Translations under genes and position numbers: made by a program
Notes under the pieces: generated by a model
Seen by the model: only the letters and a program-made list of their open reading frames with translations
The model's database searches: none
Told to the model about the DNA's origin: nothing
NCBI RefSeq assembly: GCF_902859895.1
Contig: NZ_CADIKM010000017.1
Coordinates: forward strand, 38,593 to 102,592
Direction of reading: 5' to 3'
Length of the DNA stretch: 64,000 bases
DNA from: Pararobbsia alpina
GTDB taxonomy: Bacteria > Pseudomonadota > Gammaproteobacteria > Burkholderiales > Burkholderiaceae
Shown here: positions 28,102 to 36,155 of the stretch, one piece after another
Layout: every line of letters begins with the position of its first letter
Numbering within the stretch: the first letter of the stretch is position 1

Positions 28102-29013
28102 ATGGAGCAGCACACGGCGCAGGCGGTCGGCCAGCCGAACGAACAGGAGCGCACCTCGGCCGCCGTCGAGGCGCTGATGCGCCGGATCGCTGATGAGTTC
28201 GACACGCTGCCGCGCCAGCTCAAGAACATCGCGAAGTACGTCGAGCAGAATCGCGCCAGCGTGATGGTCGATCGCACGAGCGATATCGCGGGCGAGTGCG
28301 GCGTGCATCCTTCGGCGGTCGTGCGGTTTGCGCAGCGCTTCGGGTTTACCGGGTTCTCGGATTTCCAGTCGATGTTCCGTCAGGCCTATGCCGAACAATC
28401 GGCACCGGCGCAGAGCTACCAGCAGCGCATCCGCAAGCTCATCGACGGCAAGCCGGGCAAGGTGTCGGGGGGGATGCTCGCGCGCGAGTTCATCGCGGCG
28501 AGCCGTTCGGGTCTCGACGAGCTCGAGCAGGGTTTCGACGACGCGCAGTTCGAGGCCGCGGTCAACCTGCTCGTGAAGGCCGAGAATATCTACGTGATCG
28601 GCGTGCGGCGTTCGTTCAGCGTCGCCAGCTACATTTCGTATGCACTGCAACATACGGCCAAGCGCGTGCACCTGGTGTCCGGCTTCGGCGGCATGATTCA
28701 CGAACAGATCCGCAGCGTGAAGAAGAACGATATCGTGATCGCGATCAGCTTCACGCCGTATGGCAAGGAAACGCAGGCCTGCCTGCGTGTCGCCCATCTG
28801 CATCAGGCCAAGGCGATCGTGATTACCGACAGCCAGCTCTCGCCACTCGCGCGTTATGCGAATGCGTTGCTGACCGTCAAGGAAGGCAGCGCGTTTGCAT
28901 TCCGCTCGCTGACCAGCACCGTGTGCCTGTGCCAGGCTTTGTTTGTGGCGCTTGCATACCGGCTTGAACTCGCACCCGAAGAAATCAAGGACACTGGAGG
29001 CTACGATGATTGA
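28102..29013 (+). CDS. RpiR/MurR-family transcriptional regulator (IolR-type)
   Basis: The 303-residue protein has an N-terminal RpiR helix-turn-helix (LPRQLKNIAKYVEQNRASV, then GECGVHPSAVVRFAQRFGF) and a C-terminal SIS sugar-phosphate isomerase domain (AENIYVIGVRRSFSVASYI, DIVIAISFTPYGKET). RpiR proteins repress the iol genes in rhizobia and Burkholderia relatives, responding to a phosphorylated intermediate made by IolC. It heads the plus-strand operon with iolG, overlapping it by eight bases. It probably represses both divergent operons through the adjacent GGAA-N6-TTCC site. Confidence 0.93.
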   Translation: MEQHTAQAVGQPNEQERTSAAVEALMRRIADEFDTLPRQLKNIAKYVEQNRASVMVDRTSDIAGECGVHPSAVVRFAQRFGFTGFSDFQSMFRQAYAEQSAPAQSYQQRIRKLIDGKPGKVSGGMLAREFIAASRSGLDELEQGFDDAQFEAAVNLLVKAENIYVIGVRRSFSVASYISYALQHTAKRVHLVSGFGGMIHEQIRSVKKNDIVIAISFTPYGKETQACLRVAHLHQAKAIVITDSQLSPLARYANALLTVKEGSAFAFRSLTSTVCLCQALFVALAYRLELAPEEIKDTGGYDD

Positions 29014-30052
29014 AGTCGCGCTGTTCGGCGCAGGCCGGATCGGCAGGATTCACGCGGGAAACCTGGTGCGGCAGAAGGGTGCCTCGCTCAAGTACGTGGT
29101 TGACGTCAATGCGGCATTCGCGCAGGAGCTCGCTTCGCAACATGGCGCGCGGGTGGCCGATGCGCAGACTGTGTTCGACGATCCGGCGATCGGCGCCGTG
29201 ATCATCGGTTCGAGCACCGACACGCATGCCGAGCTGATCATGCGTGCCGCGGCCGCAGGCAAGTCCATCTTCTGTGAGAAACCAGTCGACCTCACGATCG
29301 AACGTGCGCAGGCCTGCGCAAAGGCGGTCGAGCGCGCGGGCGTGGCCTGCCTGATCGGTTTCCAGCGTCGCTACGATCCGACCTTTGCGGCGCTCAAGTC
29401 ACGCATCGATGCGGGTGAGATCGGCGAGCCCGAGGTCCTGGTCGTCACGAGCCGCGATCCGGGCGCGCCGCCGCTCGATTACATCAGGCATTCGGGCGGC
29501 ATCTTCAAGGACATGCTGATCCATGACTTCGACATCTTTCGCTGGATCCTCGACGATGAAGCGCGCACGGTCTATGCGAGCGGCAGTTGCCTGAGCGATC
29601 AGGCGATCGCCGAGGCTGGCGATATCGACACGACGGTCGTGACGATCACCACGCGGCGCGGCCGCCTCTGCCAGATCAACGCCTCGCGCCGCGCAGCCTA
29701 TGGCTATGACCAGCGCTTCGAGATTCTCGGCAGCGCGGGCATGCTGCAGGCCGGCAATGCCCGGCCGACCGAGGTGACGGCTTATGGCCGCCGCGCGGTC
29801 AGCCAGGACTTGCCGGAAGCGTTCTTTCTCGAGCGCTACCGCGCGGCCTATGCGGCCGAGATGGCGCATTTCTTCGAGGTGCTGCAAAAGGGGACCGCGC
29901 CGCGCACCAGCGTCAAGGACGGCCTTGAGGCGCTCCTGCTTGCCGAGGCCGCGGCGAAGTCGTTCCGCGAGGGCCGGCCGGTCGAGATCGGTGATGCCCG
30001 CGATGGCAGGCTCGCCGATGTCCTCGCGGCGGTCGCCGCGGCGGCGCAGTAA
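29006..30052 (+). CDS. iolG: Inositol 2-dehydrogenase IolG
   Basis: The 348-residue Gfo/Idh/MocA oxidoreductase has the NAD motif VALFGAGRIGRIHAGNL, the catalytic-Lys motif SIFCEKPVDL, and GGIFKDMLIHDFDIFRWIL with the Asp and His active-site residues. It oxidises myo-inositol to 2-keto-myo-inositol with NAD+. GGAGG precedes ATG 29006, inside the end of the rpiR gene. Confidence 0.95.
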   Translation: MIEVALFGAGRIGRIHAGNLVRQKGASLKYVVDVNAAFAQELASQHGARVADAQTVFDDPAIGAVIIGSSTDTHAELIMRAAAAGKSIFCEKPVDLTIERAQACAKAVERAGVACLIGFQRRYDPTFAALKSRIDAGEIGEPEVLVVTSRDPGAPPLDYIRHSGGIFKDMLIHDFDIFRWILDDEARTVYASGSCLSDQAIAEAGDIDTTVVTITTRRGRLCQINASRRAAYGYDQRFEILGSAGMLQAGNARPTEVTAYGRRAVSQDLPEAFFLERYRAAYAAEMAHFFEVLQKGTAPRTSVKDGLEALLLAEAAAKSFREGRPVEIGDARDGRLADVLAAVAAAAQ

Positions 30053-30226
30053 GTCCGGGCATTTAACGGCCGCCTTCGAGCTTTCGAGCAGAGTCGGCCA
30101 GTGGGTCTGTCGAGCGGGCACCGGGCGGGCAGCAAGTGAGCGCTATTGGGCGAAGTATCGAGTGGGCGATCAAGCGAACGGTCAAGCGGACGATCGAGCA
30201 GGGCCATCCAACGGGAGCGTCAGAGC

Positions 30227-31282
30227 ATGAACAGCTTTTCGGCAGGAGACAGTGTGCGCATCGGTATCGTCGGCCTCGGCCGGCTCGGGCGCCGGCATGC
30301 GGACAATCTGGCGACACGCATTTCGGGTGCCTCGCTGGTGGCGGCCTGCTCGCCGGTTGCCGACGAGCTGCGCTCGGCGCGCGACGCGCTCGGTGTCGAG
30401 CGGCTCTATGACAGTTATGCGGCGCTCCTCGCTGACCCGCAAGTCGACGCGGTGTTCCTCGTGACGCCGACCTCTCTGCACCCGGCCCAGATCATCGACG
30501 CATTGCGCGCGGGCAAGCACGTGTTCTGCGAAAAACCGCTGTCGCTCGATCTCGACGCATGTGCGACGGTCATCGAGGAGGCCAGGCGTCATCCGCAACT
30601 GAAGACGCTGATCGGTTTTGTACGCCGCTTCGACGCGAGCTATCGCGATGCATTCGACAAGGTTCGCAGCGGACGCATCGGCCGGCCCTTCATGGTGCGC
30701 TCGCAGACCTGCGACAAGAACGATCCGGATGGTTTTTTCGTGCGCTTCGCCCCGACCTCGGGTGGCATCTTTCTCGATTGCAGCGTGCACGACATCGACC
30801 TCGCACGCTGGCTGCTCGGCAACCCGAAGCCGCACCGTGTATTCGCGACGGGTACGATTGCATTGCACCCGGGGCTTGCGGAATCGCAGGACGTCGACAA
30901 CGGCGTCGCGGTCTGCGAGTTCGAGGGCGGCAAGCTTGCCGTCTTCTATGCGTCGCGAACCATGGCGCATGGACACGACACGACAACCGAGGTGATCGGC
31001 ACGAGCGGCGCGCTGCATATCGGGCGCAACCCGCGTGCGAATCGCGTCGAGATCGCCGACGCGCATGGCATGTCGAATGAGTGCACGCTCACCTTCTATG
31101 AAAGGTTTGCCGACGCGTTCGTCAGTGAAGCGCAGGCCTTCGTCGATGCTGTGCGGGGCGACGAGGCCCTGCCGTTGAGCTTGCACGATGCCCTCGAAGC
31201 GACACGGATCGGCATCGCCATGCGCGAATCGCTGATCTCGGGACAGCCGGTCATGTTCGATGCGGTGCGCGAAACGGCCTGA
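30227..31282 (+). CDS. Second Gfo/Idh/MocA dehydrogenase, probably acting on an inositol isomer
   Basis: The 351-residue protein has the NAD motif IGIVGLGRLGRRHADNL, HVFCEKPLSLDLDAC and GGIFLDCSVHDIDLARWLLG. It is a paralogue of the preceding IolG and may oxidise scyllo- or chiro-inositol. The intergenic 30053-30226 holds only short repetitive GATCAAGCG-like segments. ATG 30227 follows GGGAG; an upstream extension is basic and repetitive and not likely translated. Confidence 0.9.
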   Translation: MNSFSAGDSVRIGIVGLGRLGRRHADNLATRISGASLVAACSPVADELRSARDALGVERLYDSYAALLADPQVDAVFLVTPTSLHPAQIIDALRAGKHVFCEKPLSLDLDACATVIEEARRHPQLKTLIGFVRRFDASYRDAFDKVRSGRIGRPFMVRSQTCDKNDPDGFFVRFAPTSGGIFLDCSVHDIDLARWLLGNPKPHRVFATGTIALHPGLAESQDVDNGVAVCEFEGGKLAVFYASRTMAHGHDTTTEVIGTSGALHIGRNPRANRVEIADAHGMSNECTLTFYERFADAFVSEAQAFVDAVRGDEALPLSLHDALEATRIGIAMRESLISGQPVMFDAVRETA

Positions 31283-31439
31283 ACAAAGAGGGAACTGAGC
31301 CACAGAGACGGGAGCAGAGCCGGGGACAAGCCGGGGCGGTTGTCGAAGCGGTTCCTGCGAGGCCTGGCACTCGCGATACCATACGGACATTCTGTTCCGG
31401 CGCTCTTCATTGGCGCCGCTTTTACGTGAGTCCGTCGCC

Positions 31440-32114
31440 ATGCCTGCTACCCCGTCGCTGTTTATCGATGTCTGGAGCGACTACGTCTGCCCATTCTGCT
31501 ATCTCGAAGTACCCGTGCTCGACCAGTTTCGCGCCGCCTATGGCGATGCGGTCGAATTTCGCTGGCATGCATTTGAGCTGCGGCCCGACCCCGCGCCCTT
31601 GCTCGATCCGCAAGACGAGAGGCTGCATGAGAGCTGGACCCGGTCCGTCCACCCGATGGCCGAGGCACGCGGCCTGACCATGCGCCAACCGCCGGTCCAG
31701 CCGCGCAGCCGCAAGGCTTTCGAGACCATGCTGTTCGCGCGCGACGCGGGTCGGTTCGACGTCGTGCATCGCGCCATTTTCAAGGCGTATTTCGAAGACG
31801 GGCTCGACATTGGCGATGTCGATGTATTGCTCGATATCGCGGCGATCTGCGGGCTCGATCCCGAGACGCTCGAGGAAGCGCTGAACGAAGACCGCTACAC
31901 CGCCGAAGTGGTCGAGGACGAGCGTCTCGCGACGCAGGTCGGCATCACCGGCGTGCCATTTGTCGTGGTATCCCGGTCACCGCTGCCCGGCGATGAGGAG
32001 GTTGGCGGCGGCGCGCCGTCGAAGGCGATTGCCTTGCGCGGTGCCGCGCCTGTCCAGCACTTCGAGGCGGCAGTCGAACGCCTGTTCCCGGACGGCTTTC
32101 CGCCGATGCAATAA
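31440..32114 (+). CDS. DsbA family oxidoreductase (FrnE-like)
   Basis: The 224-residue protein has the thioredoxin-fold start SLFIDVWSDYVCPFCYLEVP with a CPFC active site and the cis-Pro loop GITGVPFVVV near residue 170. It has no signal peptide, so it is a cytoplasmic FrnE-type member, which act as disulfide isomerases or 2-hydroxychromene-2-carboxylate isomerase-like enzymes. It stands apart from the inositol genes. Two hairpins lie right after its stop. Confidence 0.9.
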   Translation: MPATPSLFIDVWSDYVCPFCYLEVPVLDQFRAAYGDAVEFRWHAFELRPDPAPLLDPQDERLHESWTRSVHPMAEARGLTMRQPPVQPRSRKAFETMLFARDAGRFDVVHRAIFKAYFEDGLDIGDVDVLLDIAAICGLDPETLEEALNEDRYTAEVVEDERLATQVGITGVPFVVVSRSPLPGDEEVGGGAPSKAIALRGAAPVQHFEAAVERLFPDGFPPMQ

Positions 32115-32132
32115 GCATCGCGTCGAATGGAT

Positions 32133-32179
32133 GCAGGCCCGCCGGCCTGCGATTGCCCGGTCGATCGATCGATCGACCG
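32133..32179. repeat. Two adjacent hairpins after the DsbA-like gene
   Basis: GCAGGCC-CGCC-GGCCTGC (32133-32150) is followed by an exact 22-base palindrome at 32158-32179 made of CGGTC, repeated GATC, and GACCG. There is no T run, so they could be mRNA-stabilising ends or a weak terminator. Confidence 0.5.
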
Positions 32180-32270
32180 TGGCCGCGAACAATTCGACGG
32201 CGACCGGCGTAGCGTCACATCTGTCATGCAATCTTGCTAGTCCCACCCAAAAATAATATGAGGATTGACT

Positions 32271-32798
32271 GTGTCTGGTTTGATGATGACGTCCCGCTGC
32301 CTGCGGACGGGGGTACTCAAGGCTGGCCTCCTGCTGTCGCCGCTCGTCGCGGCCGGAAGCGCTCAAGCGGCTGATTGGTGTGGTGGCGGGCTCTGGCTCG
32401 ACGGGATGGTGGCCTCGGCGCACATCAATCCGAAGAAGGACTTCAACGAATTCAACCCCGGCCTCGGCTTGGAGTGCTGGCCGAACCAGAATTGGGCCGT
32501 GACCGCCGGCGGCTTTCGCAATTCGCTTGACCGGCCTTCGTGGTATGCGGGCGGGCTCTGGTCGCCGGATCTCGTGACGTGGAGCCATGTACGGCTTGCC
32601 GTCATGGCCGGCGTCATCTCGGGCTACAACTATGGGGTCTGGGGTATCGGCGGCAACCATGCCGTGGGTCCCGTCATTGCACCGATCGTCATGACCAACA
32701 TCGGCAAGTTCGGGCTCAACTTGATCCTGATCCCGCCGATTCCGTCCGACGAATTGCCGGCGACGATCGGGTTCATGCTTCGGTATCGGTTCGATTAA
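32271..32798 (+). CDS. Small secreted outer-membrane-like protein of unknown function
   Basis: The 175-residue protein has a signal peptide (LLLSPLVAAGSAQA-ADW) and a mature part rich in Trp, Gly and aromatic strand-like repeats (NWAVTAGGFRNSLDRPSWYA, GYNYGVWGIGG). It ends in MLRYRFD, as an outer-membrane barrel would. It resembles small eight-strand barrels such as PagP-like proteins, but no catalytic motif is certain. GTG 32271 was chosen because GAGGA lies six bases before it. Confidence 0.7.
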   Translation: MSGLMMTSRCLRTGVLKAGLLLSPLVAAGSAQAADWCGGGLWLDGMVASAHINPKKDFNEFNPGLGLECWPNQNWAVTAGGFRNSLDRPSWYAGGLWSPDLVTWSHVRLAVMAGVISGYNYGVWGIGGNHAVGPVIAPIVMTNIGKFGLNLILIPPIPSDELPATIGFMLRYRFD

Positions 32799-32880
32799 GT
32801 ATAGACGGTCCTCAATGAGCGCGCCGTCGACGACCACGGCTCACGGTCACGTTTAAACACGTTGAAACCTTTTCGGCGAT

Positions 32881-32900
32881 CGTCTACACTTGTTTAGACG
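32881..32900. promoter_or_regulatory. Candidate antitoxin operator
   Basis: CGTCTA (32881-32886) and TAGACG (32895-32900) form an exact inverted repeat directly before the antitoxin gene; GTTTAAAC at 32851-32858 is a second palindrome. MazE-type antitoxins normally bind such sites and repress their own operon. Confidence 0.55.
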
Positions 32901-32919
32901 TTACTAGGAGATGCAAATC

Positions 32920-33174
32920 ATGGCGAAAACTGCGACGCTCACGATCCAGCAGTGGGGGAACAGCCTGGCTGTTCGGATTCCCGCCGCTGTCGCGCGTTCG
33001 GCTCATTTCGAGGTCGGCCAGGAGGTTGAGGTTACGACCGCCGAGATTGGCGTGACGGTGAAGCCGGTTGGCCCGCGCAAGCTCACGCTCGCGGAGAAAC
33101 TGGCGAAGTTTGATCCCGAAAAGCACGGCGGAGAGGTGATGGCAACGGGTCGCGTTGGCGCGGAGGTGTTCTGA
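32920..33174 (+). CDS. mazE: MazE/AbrB-type antitoxin
   Basis: The 84-residue protein has the swapped-hairpin AbrB DNA-binding fold typical of MazE (TLTIQQWGNSLAVRIPAAVA and QEVEVTTAEIGVTVKPV) and an acidic, flexible C-terminus that should wrap the toxin. AGGAG sits nine bases before ATG 32920; ATG 32911 directly abuts the AGGAG and is less likely. The stop shares a base with the toxin start. Confidence 0.9.
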   Translation: MAKTATLTIQQWGNSLAVRIPAAVARSAHFEVGQEVEVTTAEIGVTVKPVGPRKLTLAEKLAKFDPEKHGGEVMATGRVGAEVF

Positions 33175-33536
33175 TGGCGGGAGCTTTGTGGGTGCCGGAT
33201 CGTCGCGACATTATCTGGATTGACTGCAACCCGCAGGTCGGTCGCGAGATGAAGGATTTGCACCCGATGCTGGTCCTGTCGCCCAAGCCGTTCAATGAGC
33301 GAACCGGCATCGTGATCGGGCTTCCGATGACGACAGCCGAATTCAACGACACGAACCCGTTCGCGATCAAGTTTCAGGGACCGAAGAAAGTCACAAGTTA
33401 CGTCCTTGGGCATCAACCCAAATCATTTGACTGGCGGGCTCGGGGGGCAAAGGCCCATCGCTGGAAGCGCGTGCCGGATGACGTGTTCGCCGCCGCGTGC
33501 GAACAGTTGAACCAGATTATCGCGATTGGCGACTAG
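33174..33536 (+). CDS. mazF: MazF/PemK-type endoribonuclease toxin
   Basis: The 120-residue protein starts with WVPDRRDIIWIDCNPQVGRE and has HPMLVLSPKPFNERTGIVIG and a TSYVLGHQPKSFDWRARGA segment, as in MazF/PemK/ChpB toxins. These cut mRNA at short sequences and slow growth. The ATG overlaps the antitoxin stop by one base (TGATG), so the pair is translationally coupled. Confidence 0.92.
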   Translation: MAGALWVPDRRDIIWIDCNPQVGREMKDLHPMLVLSPKPFNERTGIVIGLPMTTAEFNDTNPFAIKFQGPKKVTSYVLGHQPKSFDWRARGAKAHRWKRVPDDVFAAACEQLNQIIAIGD

Positions 33537-33792
33537 GAAAAGCAACGTGTCCCGAGACAGTTTTCGCGTTATATCGAACTACTGAATGTTGAAAATGCAC
33601 GTTAAAACGACGATAGAGTCTCGTGCTGGTAATCACGGATCGTGAGATCGCGCCGTTTCCCGCTTCACGGCGTTGTCATGTTGCCGGGTTGTCATGCACG
33701 GTGGGGGCGATGAAGAATGCCTGCACGGAGTGCGAACGGCGAGGACTCACTACGTTTTCGAGACATTCGATTTTCTACGTATAAACGTTATG

Positions 33793-33822
33793 TTGACATC
33801 GGATATTTACAAATACTAAGCT
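33793..33822 (+). promoter_or_regulatory. Sigma70-like promoter of the amide transport/amidase operon
   Basis: A consensus -35 TTGACA lies at 33793-33798. The -10 is less certain, either TACTAA (33814-33819) or TAAGCT (33817-33822). Such a strong promoter fits control by antitermination rather than by initiation. Confidence 0.6.
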
Positions 33823-33845
33823 AAAGACACAGCAATCCAGTTTTC

Positions 33846-33928
33846 GTGCCCGCCGCCAACATTGCCGGCCAGGCACAAGGCAAAAATGCCCTGCGAGACG
33901 TTAAATCGTCTTCGCAGGGCTTTTTTTT
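33846..33928 (+). terminator. Leader attenuator: alternative stems and an intrinsic terminator
   Basis: GCCCTGCGA-GACG (33888-33900) pairs with CGTC-T-TCGCAGGGC (33907-33920), and eight T residues follow. Upstream, CAGGCA (33870-33875) can pair with TGCCCTG (33887-33893), which would break the terminator stem. GTGCC (33846-33850) can in turn pair with GGCAC (33872-33876). These exclusive structures fit an ANTAR antitermination leader, with AmiR encoded at the end of the operon. Which stem AmiR binds is inference. Confidence 0.7.
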
Positions 33929-34045
33929 GTCGTTTCAAAACGTATCGATTTTCTTGTGCGTGTAGTTGCCGCGCGGATAGCGCTCGACCTGCTAACTCCC
34001 TCAGTCTTGAAAAGACCACCCTTAATTCGAAAAGCGAGAAAGTCC

Positions 34046-35236
34046 ATGACCAAGATCCATCGCCGGCGATTCCTTCAACTGGGTGGCACAGCGATCGCCG
34101 CATCGGCACTGCCATCCGCGATGTCGTGGTCCGGCAATGCGATGGCAGCTGAGCCGGTAAAGCTGGGGCTCCTGCATTCGCTTACCGGAACCATTGCACT
34201 CGCTGAGGCCTCGCTTGTCGATGCGGAAAAACTGGCGATCGAGGAGATCAACGCAGCAGGTGGGGTGCTTGGACGTCCGATTCAACCCATCGTGGAGGAC
34301 GGTGCGAGCGACTGGCCGACATTCGCGGAAAAGACCCGCAAGCTTCTGCAGCGAGACAAGGTCGCGGCAATCGTCGGCTGCTACACCTCCGCGTCGCGCA
34401 AAGCCGTGCTTCCGATCCTGAATCAGCAGCGTGGTCTGTTGTACTACCCGACCTACTACGAAGGCCAGGAACAGGACTCACAAGTCATCTACACCTCACA
34501 GGAAGCCACACAGTCGGTGATTGCGGCGATCCAATGGATGGCTACGCAGCAGGGCAAGACGTTTTTCCTGGTCGGGTCGGACTACATCTATCCCCGGACC
34601 TGCAACAAGATTGCGCGCCCGACGATCGCAAAGGCAGGCGGAACCGTGGTCGGCGAAGAGTACGCACCGCTCGGCAATACCGAATTTTCTTCGATTATCA
34701 ACAAGATCAAGGCTGCAAACCCGGACTGGATCTATTCGACTGTGGTCGGTGGCAGCAATGTTGCGTTCTACAAGCAGCTCAAGGCAGCCGGTCTGGACGG
34801 ACAGAAGCAAAAGCTGCTGTCCACCGTGGTTTCCGAAAACGAGATTGACGGTATCGGCAAGGAGAACGCCGCCGGATATTACGCCTGCATGGGTTATTTC
34901 CAGAGCCTGAAGAATCCACGCAACGACGCCTTTGTCAAAGCGCTGAAAGCGAAGTATGGCCAGAATCGTGTCGTCGGCGACCCCATGGAATGTGCATACA
35001 ACTCGGTGTACTTCTGGAAGCTCGCGGCAGAGAAGGCGCAGTCGTTTGAGGTCGCCAAGGCAATTTCTGCGTCTGCTGGACTTCGCCTTGATGCGCCCGA
35101 GGGCGATATCCACATTAGTCAAACCAATCAGCACACTGCCAAACGCGTGCGAGTGGGCCGCGCTCGAGACGACGGCCAGTTCGATATTGTCTACGAGTCC
35201 GCTTTGATCGAGCCCAATCCGTTTCCGAAACTGTAA
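34046..35236 (+). CDS. urtA: Urea/amide ABC transporter substrate-binding protein (UrtA/AmiC-like)
   Basis: The 396-residue protein has a Tat signal (HRRRFLQLGG, cleavage near AMA-AEPVKLG) and a type I periplasmic-binding fold of the UrtA/AmiC group (GLLHSLTGTIALAEASLVDA, GCYTSASRKAVLPILNQQ, FLVGSDYIYPRTCNKI). It is the first gene after the attenuator leader. It resembles the cytoplasmic AmiC encoded six genes later but is exported, so it should capture amides or urea in the periplasm. The start ATG follows GAGAAAG. Confidence 0.88.
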   Translation: MTKIHRRRFLQLGGTAIAASALPSAMSWSGNAMAAEPVKLGLLHSLTGTIALAEASLVDAEKLAIEEINAAGGVLGRPIQPIVEDGASDWPTFAEKTRKLLQRDKVAAIVGCYTSASRKAVLPILNQQRGLLYYPTYYEGQEQDSQVIYTSQEATQSVIAAIQWMATQQGKTFFLVGSDYIYPRTCNKIARPTIAKAGGTVVGEEYAPLGNTEFSSIINKIKAANPDWIYSTVVGGSNVAFYKQLKAAGLDGQKQKLLSTVVSENEIDGIGKENAAGYYACMGYFQSLKNPRNDAFVKALKAKYGQNRVVGDPMECAYNSVYFWKLAAEKAQSFEVAKAISASAGLRLDAPEGDIHISQTNQHTAKRVRVGRARDDGQFDIVYESALIEPNPFPKL

Positions 35237-35249
35237 GCGCGAACTCGTG

Positions 35250-36155
35250 ATGAACTTCGACATTTTCATCATGCAGCTCTTCAACGGGCTCAGCAGCTTC
35301 ACCATTCTCCTGTTGATGGCGCTGGGTCTGGCAATCGTGTTCGGGCTGATGGGCGTCATCAACATGGCGCACGGGGAGCTCATGGCGCTTGGGGCCTACA
35401 TGACGTACCTCACGGCACGGTTCTTCGAACTCTATCTGCCCGGCTTGATGGGCATCTATCTCTTCGTCGCCATTGCGGTTGCCTTTGCTTCGACCTTTGC
35501 GTTCGGCTATTTGCTGGAGCGCGTATTTATCCGGCACTTCTACGAACGCCCGCTCGACACCTTGCTGGCGACGTGGGGACTCAGTCTCATTTTGCAGCAG
35601 ACCTACCGGTCGATCTTCGGAGCGCAGGAGGTCTCCAGTCCACTGACGTCGTGGTTGACTGGAGCGTGGGAACCCGTTGCGGGCATTCAACTTCCATTGA
35701 ATCGGATTTTCATCATGGGCCTGACCGCCGTGGTAGCGCTGGCGGTCTGGATGATTCTGTATCGAACCCGTTGGGGGCTTCGAGCTCGCGCGGTGACCCA
35801 GAACCGCAAGATGAGTTCGGCTGTCGGCATCGACACGCATCGTGTCGACGCGCTGACCTTCGCGCTGGGTTCAGGCCTGGCAGGGATTGCGGGCGCGGTC
35901 TTCACCATGATCGGGTCCACCAATCCCGGCACGGGACAGCTGTATATCGTGGACTCGTTCATCGTCGTCGTATTCGGCGGAATCAGTAGTCTCCTCGGGA
36001 CGGCCGCATCGGGTTTCCTGATTGCACAGTCCCAAACGACACTCGAATATCTGATGAGCGGCTCGATGGCGAAGGTGTTGATCATGGTGGCGTTGGTCGT
36101 GGTGCTCTATTTCCGACCGAACGGTTTGTTCGTGTCAAAGGTGCGGACATCGTGA
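35250..36155 (+). CDS. urtB: Branched-chain/urea-type ABC transporter permease (UrtB-like)
   Basis: The 301-residue LivH-type permease has about eight helices and the motifs ALGLAIVFGLMGVINMAHGE, TRWGLRARAVTQN and SFIVVVFGGISSLLGTAASG. It lacks the long periplasmic N-terminus of some UrtB proteins. It starts at ATG 35250, 13 bases after the binding protein, and overlaps the next gene by four bases. Confidence 0.88.
   Translation: MNFDIFIMQLFNGLSSFTILLLMALGLAIVFGLMGVINMAHGELMALGAYMTYLTARFFELYLPGLMGIYLFVAIAVAFASTFAFGYLLERVFIRHFYERPLDTLLATWGLSLILQQTYRSIFGAQEVSSPLTSWLTGAWEPVAGIQLPLNRIFIMGLTAVVALAVWMILYRTRWGLRARAVTQNRKMSSAVGIDTHRVDALTFALGSGLAGIAGAVFTMIGSTNPGTGQLYIVDSFIVVVFGGISSLLGTAASGFLIAQSQTTLEYLMSGSMAKVLIMVALVVVLYFRPNGLFVSKVRTS

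Larger units (their letters stand above)
33537..34045. other. Promoter and leader region of the amide operon
   Basis: No gene is present. From 33793 it carries a sigma70-like promoter, then a leader of about 100 bases that ends in an intrinsic terminator at 33888-33928, and 117 more bases to the first start codon. The first 250 bases show nothing recognisable. Confidence 0.7.

Noticed and set aside
33841..33928. Guanidine-type riboswitch before the urea/amide transporter
   Set aside because: The conserved ykkC or mini-ykkC sequence blocks are not present, and the operon carries its own AmiR antiterminator.
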